A program made the translations under genes and the position numbers. From contig CBFHOK010000031.1 of the NCBI GenBank assembly GCA_965657575.1, positions 1-5,536 of the forward strand: a stretch of 5,536 nt of DNA, given 5' to 3'. Of this stretch, positions 1 through 5,536 are shown piece after piece. The notes under the pieces are model-generated. The model was not told the origin of the DNA and searched no databases. It saw nothing but the letters and a program-made list of their open reading frames with translations. Position 1 is the stretch's first letter. Every line of letters begins with the position of its first letter. Origin of the DNA: CAJXVY01 sp965657575. GTDB taxonomy: Bacteria > Actinomycetota > Actinomycetes > Actinomycetales > Microbacteriaceae.

Positions 1-234
1 GGAGAGTGGGTTGGCCTCTTTGTTCTGACTCGTGTCATTGTTATACGCCTGATCGTTTCCAGCCATTTTTCCCCTCTCCCTCTGAGTTGATTTATCTTTC
101 GTTAATCCTACCGATCTCAAGCAAAATCCCAAGCAATTTGGTTTTTCACCATGCGATTTCAGGTTGCTCCACCAAGACCGCAAACCCTATGATGACGGGG
201 AAAACACCGTGTTTTCGGGGGTAGATATTTCTCG
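1..234. other. Non-coding stretch left of the tRNA fragment; possible edge of an integrated element
   Basis: I see no convincing gene here. A plus-strand frame from a GTG at 6 is open for 72 codons, but the product is rich in Ser, Pro, Cys and His, matches nothing I recognise and has no ribosome-binding site. A minus-strand frame across 159-374 is the antisense of the tRNA remnant plus flanking bases. The 5' half of tRNA-Thr (a GCCCCCA-like acceptor strand and a D arm with AGCTCAG) is absent. If the tRNA fragment is an attachment remnant, this stretch is the element-side flank, because integration usually leaves the 3' tRNA copy at the far end of the element. That is an inference; no integrase or phage gene is visible. 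Confidence 0.35.
201..215. repeat. Short perfect inverted repeat, weak terminator candidate
   Basis: AAAACA at 201-206 and TGTTTT at 210-215 are perfect reverse complements around a 3-nt CCG loop. On either strand the 3' arm ends in a short T run. It lies 33-47 nt past the stop codon of the membrane-protein gene, so it could be a weak terminator for that minus-strand transcript. The stem is A+T-rich and short, and no longer T tract follows, so chance is a real alternative. Confidence 0.3.
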
Positions 235-274
235 CGTAAGGAGCGGGTCAGCGGTTCGATTCCGCTTGGGGGCT
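235..274 (+). pseudogene. 3' fragment of a tRNA-Thr(CGU) gene; probable att-site remnant
   Basis: The T arm is perfect: AGCGG (250-254), loop TTCGATT (255-261), CCGCT (262-266). The 3' acceptor strand TGGGGGC (267-273) and a T discriminator at 274 follow directly. CCA is not encoded. To the left are a 5-nt variable loop (245-249), the 3' anticodon stem GGAGC (240-244) and the anticodon CGT (235-237) followed by AA, which gives Thr. The match to a tRNA then ends: position 33 is G instead of the invariant T, the 5' anticodon stem pairs poorly, and no D arm or GCCCCCA acceptor strand exists upstream. So this is a partial tRNA. Many integrases recombine in the 3' half of tRNA genes and leave exactly such a fragment at one element boundary. 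The isoacceptor call rests on where the anticodon falls relative to the T arm. Confidence 0.75.
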
Positions 275-1204
275 CTGTGAAGAACCGCTTGACAAGGTAC
301 TGCGTTGGTAAGTGAAAGCGGTGGCACTGGCTGCCAAAATAATTAGTGAGAGAGCACCCACTAGCGAAGACCAATGCAAAATGCTTTGTCCCATTAGAGC
401 TTGAATATATGTGAGGGCCACCAACATTGAGTAGCTGACTGCAACACCTGTGATTATGGAAATGCGAAGGCGATAGCTGGCTCCTATTAGGACTAAAACA
501 ACTGCCAGTAGCGGCAGCACCTGGATTGAGTGAAGCCCAAAGAAATGGGATATTCGAAGGTCACCTGCTTCAGTTGACCAACCTAAAAATAGCAAACCTG
601 GCCCACCGTCTGCTGCTCCTACGGTGTGAGCGCCAGCTATACCAGACCAGTTCTCTGGCTCAATCTGTTGGGGCTGAGGAGGTGTCATAGTAAAAGCTAT
701 GCCCATTCCCGCTAATGCGATACCCAATGCCCAGCGAACTGCTAGCCGTAAATCTCGGGACATGATCTGAGAGTTCCACAGGCTTGCGCCAAGAATAAAG
801 GTTGCGCCCCAGACCACAGAAATGGCTGTTGCCATCAGTGACCAGATTCCGATGTGGAAGGGTGAAGAGACATTGAAATGACTGGTTAGGCCAACGGAAG
901 CCATTGAGACTATCGCAATCAGCTCAACTATCAAGAGTGCCGCTATTAGATTCCCCATGAGAGTTGCAAACTTCTTACGCCGATCCACAAAAGAATAAAG
1001 CCAGGAAAAGGTAGCGGTGTAGGCGAAAGACGAAAGGAAAAACTTCAGGGGCTTCTCCCAGACTGAAACTCCAAGAAGTTCGCGGGGGTCAAAGACGTAA
1101 AGCATAAGCGCTGCCAAGGCCCCAACGAGACTTGCGACTGCGGTCAAGTTCAAGGCTCGATGTTTGAATGGGCCTGAAAACAGGGCGAAAGATGCAGCGG
1201 ACAC
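248..1204 (-). CDS. Conserved multi-pass membrane protein, function unknown
   Basis: The product has 318 residues and no signal peptide. I read about eight hydrophobic helices: residues 19-38, 52-72, 81-104, 117-142, 154-173, 219-241, 247-269 and 277-298. Between helices 5 and 6 is a polar, Gly-rich loop (about 174-218) with the motif AGAHTVGAADGGPG, then GWSTEAGDLR and HFFGLH. His193, His220 and His225 with Asp199 and Asp215 could form a metal, heme or substrate site, but that is inference. WEKPLKFFLS near residue 49 also looks conserved. I believe relatives occur in actinobacteria as uncharacterised membrane proteins, but I can name no family. The start is GTG: an in-frame TAG lies four codons upstream, and a TAGTGT box sits 6 nt before the GTG. 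The last eight codons and the stop lie in the antisense of the tRNA-Thr fragment, so the polar tail after helix 8 may be a by-product of recombination. Confidence 0.85.
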   Translation of the reverse strand: MSAASFALFSGPFKHRALNLTAVASLVGALAALMLYVFDPRELLGVSVWEKPLKFFLSSFAYTATFSWLYSFVDRRKKFATLMGNLIAALLIVELIAIVSMASVGLTSHFNVSSPFHIGIWSLMATAISVVWGATFILGASLWNSQIMSRDLRLAVRWALGIALAGMGIAFTMTPPQPQQIEPENWSGIAGAHTVGAADGGPGLLFLGWSTEAGDLRISHFFGLHSIQVLPLLAVVLVLIGASYRLRISIITGVAVSYSMLVALTYIQALMGQSILHWSSLVGALSLIILAASATAFTYQRSTLSSGSSQSPQAESNR

Positions 1205-1210
1205 GTTCCC

Positions 1211-1216
1211 ACACTA
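1211..1216 (-). promoter_or_regulatory. Leaderless-type -10 box (TAGTGT) of the membrane-protein gene
   Basis: On the minus strand TAGTGT fits the actinobacterial -10 consensus TANNNT and is followed by GGGAAC and then the GTG start. The 6-nt gap would place transcription initiation at or next to the first base of the start codon. No -35 resembling TTGACA is seen 17-18 bp upstream. GGGA just before the GTG could instead act as a weak ribosome-binding site, although it is too close to be typical. Confidence 0.5.
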
Positions 1217-1225
1217 CTCGTTGCA

Positions 1226-1233
1226 CTGCGCAG
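1226..1233. promoter_or_regulatory. Palindrome CTGCGCAG, possible operator
   Basis: This perfect 8-bp palindrome lies about 10 bp upstream of the minus-strand -10 box, in the promoter spacer region. A looser outer pair, CCCAC (1208-1212) and GTGGG (1239-1243), brackets it, though the two centres differ by about 4 bp. This could be a regulator site for the membrane-protein gene. An 8-bp palindrome is also expected by chance at some frequency. Confidence 0.25.
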
Positions 1234-1444
1234 GGATAGTGGGCTTTGATTAAGATTCATAAAACTAGCATCCAAAAATTTTGAAGCTTGGTTACTCGAA
1301 ATCCTCAGTCGTTAGAGTCTTTTCAGTCTTCACCTTACGCAGTTACTAAGTTCCTCATTACTCCAGGAGGCATTAAGCACCAAGACCGCCTAAACAAACA
1401 GTAAAGCTCGTGAGAAGTTGTGTCTATTAATTTGTAGTCAAAGC

Positions 1445-1450
1445 TATACT
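1445..1450 (+). promoter_or_regulatory. Leaderless-type -10 box (TATACT) that decides the start of the GLUG-repeat gene
   Basis: TATACT is close to the TATAAT consensus and is separated from the ATG at 1457 by six bases (AAAGCG), which predicts transcription beginning at the ATG itself. No Shine-Dalgarno precedes this ATG. The in-frame TTG at 1418, 39 bases upstream, would place the -10 box inside the coding region and push the signal peptide away from the N-terminus. No convincing -35 element is seen at normal spacing. Confidence 0.6.
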
Positions 1451-1456
1451 AAAGCG

Positions 1457-4360
1457 ATGAAAAAAGCTCTCCAGTACTTTAGTGTGTCACTGTCGCTAGC
1501 TCTTATTTTTCCGCAAACTGCGATAGCGGGTCCTCTCGATTCATCAATCGAGGTTCAGGTGACCGGAACTAATTCAGGCGTCGACTGGACCGGTTTTGGA
1601 GTCAACAACTTCGTTATTAACGAAGGACTAGTGCGGGACGTAGCAGATGAAAACCAAAACCCCGATGCGTTTGACGGATTCGGATATATCCACGTCACCC
1701 TGGACTCATGGCAGACCAGTCACGAACTGGAAATAACTGATTCTTGCTATGACGACTTCGGTGGCAGCTCCATTACCTTTCCAAGCTCAAATGTTTTACT
1801 CACAGATGATGAGTTCACCGCAACCTGTGATGCGTCACCCATAACCTTTGACTCAGGAGAAACTCTCGAGTCTCAGGTCAAAATCAGCTTCAAGGGAAGT
1901 TGGGTGAAATGGGAGGTCCAAGCCAGCAGTGATACCCCAGTTTCCACTCTTCAAGCAGCGATTCATGGAAACCTCGGATCAGACTCTGATTCTTCTTATA
2001 AGAAATCGGGCCTACCAGATGGAACCCTGATTTCTCACGAACTCAATGATTCGGACCCTGTCATTGGCTATAGGGGTGCGCAAGATTCTTCGTTTCAATC
2101 CACCACAGATTTCGGCGACTCGGGCCTGTTTCTCCCCTACGGAGAGACAGTGGACACACTTGAAGATGTAGCAAACATCTCCTCTGAGAAGTCATTGGAT
2201 GGAAGCGACGCCCCAGAGCTTGTAGCAGAGCTCGAACTTTTCCTACTTGGCTTTGAGTCATCTTCAGTCCTGGACTGTGCAGTTGAACTGCATGCGGTAG
2301 ATGCCTTGGATGAGGATTTTGGGTCCAACCTCGAGTTCATCATGGACGACAATGCTGATTGTTTGGACTTTCAACCAAGTGGATTGTCCAGTGGGGGAGA
2401 ATGTGCAGCGCCCACAAAACCGAGCAGGGTCGCGGGTGAGCATTGGGTTATCGACTCCGCCGGAGATCTGGTTTGGCTGAGTACTCAGTATACCCAGGAC
2501 GTCCTTTCAGCCGATTTTGTTCTTGCTAGGGATATCGATCTTCAGAGTTGTGACTTCAATCCGATTGGTCGAGATTTAGCAAATGACTTTGCCCATGAAT
2601 TCTCTGGGGTTTTCGACGGTCAGGGGTATCAGATTTCTAATCTTTGGGTAGAGCAAGACGGAACCGTTGAAACTGAAGGCTTTGAACAAGGGGATTATTC
2701 TTATCTGGGTCTTTTTGCCGTCATCCACAACGGGGAGGTAAAAAACCTCAGACTCCAGGGTTTTGTCTCAGATGACGGTGAAGGTTCAGACAGTGTCGGT
2801 CTTCTGGCGGGAGCAATGTATGGAGGGTCGCTTACCAATATCGAATTGTCCGGAACTGTAGTTGCCTACGATTACGTCGGCGGCCTAACAGGGTACATCG
2901 ATGATGGCGAAGTGAGCCAGATTGAGGCTCGAGCAATTTCAGTTTCAGGAAGAGATCAAGTCGGCGGGCTTATTGGGGATTTTGAGGGCGTAGGCCACCT
3001 GCTAGATACCCTAGTTTTGGAGGGTTACGTGTCGGGAGAGGATGAACTGGGTGGGGTCGCTGGAGAAATCGACGGTGATATCCAAATATCTCACGCGAGG
3101 TTCTCAGGATTAATTGCCGGTGATTTTGGAGACAGTGATTATGTGGGTGGAATTGTGGGCTGGATGGACAACGACAGCATTGCTGAGTATTTGTATTCCT
3201 CCGGAGTCCTGATTGGCTATTACGAATCTGGAGGGATAGCCGGTCACCTTGAGGGCCCAGGCACTATGTCAAAGGCACACTCAGACATGACGATAGTTGT
3301 ACAAGACAATGAAAATGGTGGGATTGTGGGTCACCTGGTCGGCAGTGATAGTCAGGTAGAGCAAGCCTACTTCACTGGCAGATTGATTTCGACAGGAGAC
3401 GAAGTAGGGGGAATTGTGGGTAATAACGACGACGGCACCGTGCTAAATTCCTACTCAACCGGCGTAATCTCTGGATACGATGAAGTAGGGGGGATCGTCG
3501 GGGATAGCTCATCCGGCATGGTGATTAACTCATATGCTGCCGGAACCTATTTTGACTTCGACGAAAGTTCTTCCGGCGGAGTGACCGGTAACTCAGGTAC
3601 CGAGACTAACTCTTATTCTCTCGACACCGCAGGAATAGAACTTGGAGACGGTCTCAGCGTAGATAGGACGCTTGCTGAGATGCAGACACGTTCTACTTTT
3701 AGCGGGTGGGACTTTGATAATGTGTGGGCTTTTGACGACGATGTAAATGATGGACTTCCATATTTGGAATGGTCGAGGGCCGCTATCCCCACAACTGCGG
3801 TGAATTTCGTGTGGAGAAGCACTGAATATTTTGGTCCAATTATTCACTCTGCGGTAATTAGTGAAAACAATATTGAAGTTGCTCTCAGTGGAACACAGCT
3901 AGATTCGATCACTTCTGTAACGATTGCGAGCCACGAACTATCAATGGTCAATGTGAGTGACAGCAATCTCGTTATGGCCTTGCCGGTTCAATTGGAGCCT
4001 GGAAAATATGACGTAAACATCGTTTCAGACTATGGACTTTTGAGGGCCTTGAATTTACTCACGGTATCGAGTAATCAGTCCATCGAAGATGGAGACATGA
4101 GCTCTTGGACCAAGCGCATTTCACCGGAGGCAGTAAAGGTATATGCGAAGAATGTAGTGTCTGCGGGCAAAGTTCAGATAATTGTCAATGGCGAAGAGAT
4201 TGCATGGGTTAATGCACTATCCCTAGATGATCCGAAGTTGAGAATAGCCAATGAGGCAAATTATCTGGTCAGAACGGTGGATCTGGTTGCTGGCCAGAAA
4301 AACGTGATTGAGGTTTACCACAATGGGGTTCGTGTGAAGAGAGCTGCTTACTCAAACTAA
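1457..4360 (+). CDS. Secreted GLUG-repeat surface protein with IPT/TIG-like and basic C-terminal domains
   Basis: The ATG at 1457 gives 967 residues with a clear signal peptide: MKKALQY, a hydrophobic core, and likely cleavage after TAIA (residue 24). Residues 25-320 are an acidic beta-rich N-terminal part holding five of the six mature-chain cysteines (97, 124, 274, 302, 316; the sixth is 365). Residues 327-397 match the lead-in usual in GLUG proteins, with LARDIDLQSCDFNPIG and FSGVFDGQGYQISNL. About eleven tandem repeats follow (416-725), then the cap WDFDNVWAF...DGLPYLEW (751-772). Residues 793-871 look like an IPT/TIG beta domain. Residues 884-967 form a basic C-terminal domain with KVYAKN, VNGEEIAW and LVRTVDL, of a type I recall at the ends of surface proteins in aquatic actinobacteria. 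No LPXTG motif or C-terminal membrane anchor is present. GLUG repeats occur in bacterial surface and adhesin-like proteins, so a role in attachment or envelope structure is likely; the ligand is unknown. The gene is monocistronic by context. Confidence 0.9.
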   Translation: MKKALQYFSVSLSLALIFPQTAIAGPLDSSIEVQVTGTNSGVDWTGFGVNNFVINEGLVRDVADENQNPDAFDGFGYIHVTLDSWQTSHELEITDSCYDDFGGSSITFPSSNVLLTDDEFTATCDASPITFDSGETLESQVKISFKGSWVKWEVQASSDTPVSTLQAAIHGNLGSDSDSSYKKSGLPDGTLISHELNDSDPVIGYRGAQDSSFQSTTDFGDSGLFLPYGETVDTLEDVANISSEKSLDGSDAPELVAELELFLLGFESSSVLDCAVELHAVDALDEDFGSNLEFIMDDNADCLDFQPSGLSSGGECAAPTKPSRVAGEHWVIDSAGDLVWLSTQYTQDVLSADFVLARDIDLQSCDFNPIGRDLANDFAHEFSGVFDGQGYQISNLWVEQDGTVETEGFEQGDYSYLGLFAVIHNGEVKNLRLQGFVSDDGEGSDSVGLLAGAMYGGSLTNIELSGTVVAYDYVGGLTGYIDDGEVSQIEARAISVSGRDQVGGLIGDFEGVGHLLDTLVLEGYVSGEDELGGVAGEIDGDIQISHARFSGLIAGDFGDSDYVGGIVGWMDNDSIAEYLYSSGVLIGYYESGGIAGHLEGPGTMSKAHSDMTIVVQDNENGGIVGHLVGSDSQVEQAYFTGRLISTGDEVGGIVGNNDDGTVLNSYSTGVISGYDEVGGIVGDSSSGMVINSYAAGTYFDFDESSSGGVTGNSGTETNSYSLDTAGIELGDGLSVDRTLAEMQTRSTFSGWDFDNVWAFDDDVNDGLPYLEWSRAAIPTTAVNFVWRSTEYFGPIIHSAVISENNIEVALSGTQLDSITSVTIASHELSMVNVSDSNLVMALPVQLEPGKYDVNIVSDYGLLRALNLLTVSSNQSIEDGDMSSWTKRISPEAVKVYAKNVVSAGKVQIIVNGEEIAWVNALSLDDPKLRIANEANYLVRTVDLVAGQKNVIEVYHNGVRVKRAAYSN
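2702..3631 (+). repeat. About eleven tandem GLUG-type protein repeats of roughly 29 codons
   Basis: Each unit begins with a [YEQ]-x-GG-[IVL]-x-G core followed by a polar, variable stretch and a short beta strand. The clearest cores start near residues 473, 501, 530, 562, 590, 619, 649 and 676 of the secreted protein, a spacing of 27-32 residues. Units near 416, 446 and 705 are degenerate. The most alike neighbours are the two at 649 and 676, which share EVGGIVG and a following NSY. At the DNA level the units have diverged, so this is an old duplication series rather than a fresh tandem array. The array is free of cysteine. The period suits a stacked beta-helix or solenoid fold, which is an inference. 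Confidence 0.85.
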
Positions 4361-4385
4361 TTGAACTAGGAAGGTTGAGCCACTT
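4361..4385. other. 25-bp gap between convergent genes, no clear terminator
   Basis: The stop codons of the GLUG-repeat gene (TAA at 4358-4360) and the M6-like gene (TGA on the minus strand at 4386-4388) face each other across 25 bases. I find no G+C-rich stem followed by a T run on either strand. Transcripts probably end inside the opposite gene, by Rho, or by a structure I cannot see by eye. Confidence 0.5.
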
Positions 4386-5536
4386 TCATTCGGTATGAGT
4401 TATCCTCACGTAATCAAGCTCTTCGGCGGAATGAACCAGTTCTATTTGAATTGATTCGTAGGTGAGTGTTTCACCTTCTCGAATAAAGGCATTTGAAAAC
4501 TCTCTGCAGTCTCCCGAGAAACCGTCTTTGAATAGGTGATAAGCCCACTTAGGTTGGTCTGAATCATTTCCACAACCAGCTTGGGTGAATGAATCAACTC
4601 TTTCTATATCCAGTTCGGTATCGACGAAATAGGCAAGAAGTCCGGATTTCTCATCACTCCAAGTCTCGGACCAGCCGATTGGTCTTCTGGATTCGATCAC
4701 CAATGCGCCTTGGCCCTCAAAGGGCACCACCGCTAGCCTTCTGTCTCCACCTCTAATCTCTCTTGGACTGAGCATGAATTCATGCACGCCTTCAATTGAA
4801 GAGGGATCTAAACAGTGGACTTGTGAGTCATCCGTCCAGCCGAGTTTGAACTCATCCCAACCAATCACTGCCCCTGAGACTTCTTTTTCATTTACCTGTA
4901 TTTGCTGCAAGCCATTCGGCCAACCATTTCCAGGACCATGGTTGTGAAGCCCCATGGAATCGAGCATTAGATAAATCCAGAAGCTCCAGGTGTATTGCTT
5001 TTTGACCTCGGTGGTCAGCTGTCCCGTGTCCCGATACCACCATTCGTTTCCTGACCAAAAGTAAACCTCCTGAGCGCCTGTTGGAAACGGTAAAGCCACG
5101 CCCTCGAACCCTTGAAGTCCAAGGTCCCCTTCGAATGCATCGACCCCCGGAGCCCAATACACTAAGACACCATCAAGATTCTGATAATCCAAATCGGCTG
5201 GCAAGGCTGCCGCTATCTTTTTCATTATCTCGTTGGCATTGCCCTGACGCTGTTCAAAGGGCAACCTGCGATTTACTGGGTAATCCGTTTGATTCACCGG
5301 GATATTTACCCATTCGTCAACCAACTGGAAGTTGAAGTTCAGTTTTCCTTGTGACCAAAAATCCCCCCATTGTTCTATCTTGTCTAGCTGTGGTCGAAGA
5401 TAATTTTCAGGGGTCAATTCGGAGGGTGGGGCGTCGTCAAAACTGACCATGGCGGCAATGAAGTTCGAATCGCCTTTAACTGGGAGGGAAGTTGGCGACA
5501 GAGGAAATCCAATATTCCCTCGTGCTCTCTTTCCAT
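4386..5536 (-). CDS. M6-metallopeptidase-like protein, apparently lacking the HExxH zinc site; 5' end beyond window
   Basis: The frame is open from the right edge, giving 382 visible codons. The ATG at 5450 is internal: the 28 codons before it have no stop and read naturally, with GNIGFPLSPTSLPVKGD leading into NFIAAMVSFDDAPP, a typical first beta strand of such a domain. The true start and any signal peptide lie outside. Numbering from that Met, the resemblance to M6-like secreted peptidases rests on GWDEFKLGWTDD (197-208), LAVVPFEGQGALVIESRRPIG (239-259), GLLAYFVDTEL (270-280) and a closing beta unit EGETLTYESIQIELV (325-339). Where family members carry HExxH before a Gly-rich segment, this one has YLMLDSMGLHNHGPGNGW (160-177). 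The Glu and both His of the motif are therefore replaced, although His169 and His171 remain. It is either a pseudo-enzyme or uses a different site. Cysteines 213, 293 and 315 suggest an extracytoplasmic protein. The family call is inferred from remembered patterns. Confidence 0.8.
   Translation of the reverse strand, partial: GKRARGNIGFPLSPTSLPVKGDSNFIAAMVSFDDAPPSELTPENYLRPQLDKIEQWGDFWSQGKLNFNFQLVDEWVNIPVNQTDYPVNRRLPFEQRQGNANEIMKKIAAALPADLDYQNLDGVLVYWAPGVDAFEGDLGLQGFEGVALPFPTGAQEVYFWSGNEWWYRDTGQLTTEVKKQYTWSFWIYLMLDSMGLHNHGPGNGWPNGLQQIQVNEKEVSGAVIGWDEFKLGWTDDSQVHCLDPSSIEGVHEFMLSPREIRGGDRRLAVVPFEGQGALVIESRRPIGWSETWSDEKSGLLAYFVDTELDIERVDSFTQAGCGNDSDQPKWAYHLFKDGFSGDCREFSNAFIREGETLTYESIQIELVHSAEELDYVRITHTE

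Noticed and set aside
6..224. Plus-strand frame of 72 codons at the left edge
   Set aside because: No ribosome-binding site, odd composition, no recognisable domain, and it ends next to the tRNA fragment. Most likely chance.
200..274. Intact tRNA-Thr gene
   Set aside because: No 5' acceptor strand, no D arm, poor 5' anticodon stem, and G at the invariant T33 position.
159..374. Minus-strand frame of 71 codons reading PPSGIEPLTR
   Set aside because: It is the antisense of the tRNA T arm plus flanks, a well-known source of spurious proteins, and it overlaps the end of the real membrane-protein gene.
1418..1456. Upstream TTG start for the large secreted protein
   Set aside because: It would add 13 residues before the signal peptide and would place a good -10 box inside the gene. 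The ATG at 1457 gives a standard signal peptide.
2061..2352. Two minus-strand frames inside the large gene
   Set aside because: Ser/Arg-rich shadows of the plus-strand coding sequence, with no start signals.
2702..3631. CRISPR array or DNA tandem repeat
   Set aside because: The periodicity is in the protein (GLUG units) and the DNA units are diverged; there are no identical repeats with unique spacers.
3593..3847. Two overlapping minus-strand frames near the end of the repeat region
   Set aside because: Shadows of the real gene; no domain or start signal.
4888..5335. Short frames on both strands inside the M6-like gene
   Set aside because: Basic, low-information shadows of the open minus-strand coding sequence.

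Overview
The window looks like part of a planktonic (marine or freshwater) actinobacterial genome with a moderate G+C content, close to half by eye. Three things suggest this. Two genes have TANNNT boxes exactly 6 nt before the start codon and no Shine-Dalgarno, the usual layout of leaderless actinobacterial transcripts. The tRNA-Thr fragment does not encode its CCA end. The large secreted protein and the M6-like protein resemble families I associate with small-genome aquatic actinobacteria. The taxonomic call is an inference, not a database result.

Layout, left to right. Bases 1-234 hold no convincing gene. Bases 235-274 (+) are the 3' part of a tRNA-Thr(CGU) gene: part of the anticodon loop, the variable loop, a perfect T arm and the 3' acceptor strand. 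No 5' half lies to the left, so this looks like an attachment-site remnant marking the edge of an integrated element or an old recombination. A minus-strand gene for an eight-helix membrane protein (248-1204) converges on it, and its last eight codons and stop lie inside the tRNA fragment. A 252-bp divergent intergenic region (1205-1456) carries a leaderless-type -10 box for each flanking gene.

The centre (1457-4360, +) is one large gene for a secreted 967-residue protein. It has a signal peptide, a cysteine-containing N-terminal part, about eleven tandem GLUG-type repeats, an IPT/TIG-like beta domain and a basic C-terminal domain. It is probably a cell-surface or adhesin-like protein. It converges, with only 25 bp between, on a minus-strand gene (4386 to beyond the right edge). 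That gene encodes a secreted-type M6-peptidase-like protein whose usual HExxH zinc site appears to be replaced by YLMLD. Its reading frame stays open to the end of the window, so its start is not visible.

The genes form no obvious operon: the first two are divergent and the last two convergent. The common theme is the cell envelope or exterior. I see no integrase, CRISPR array, insertion sequence, complete RNA gene or clear multi-gene system.
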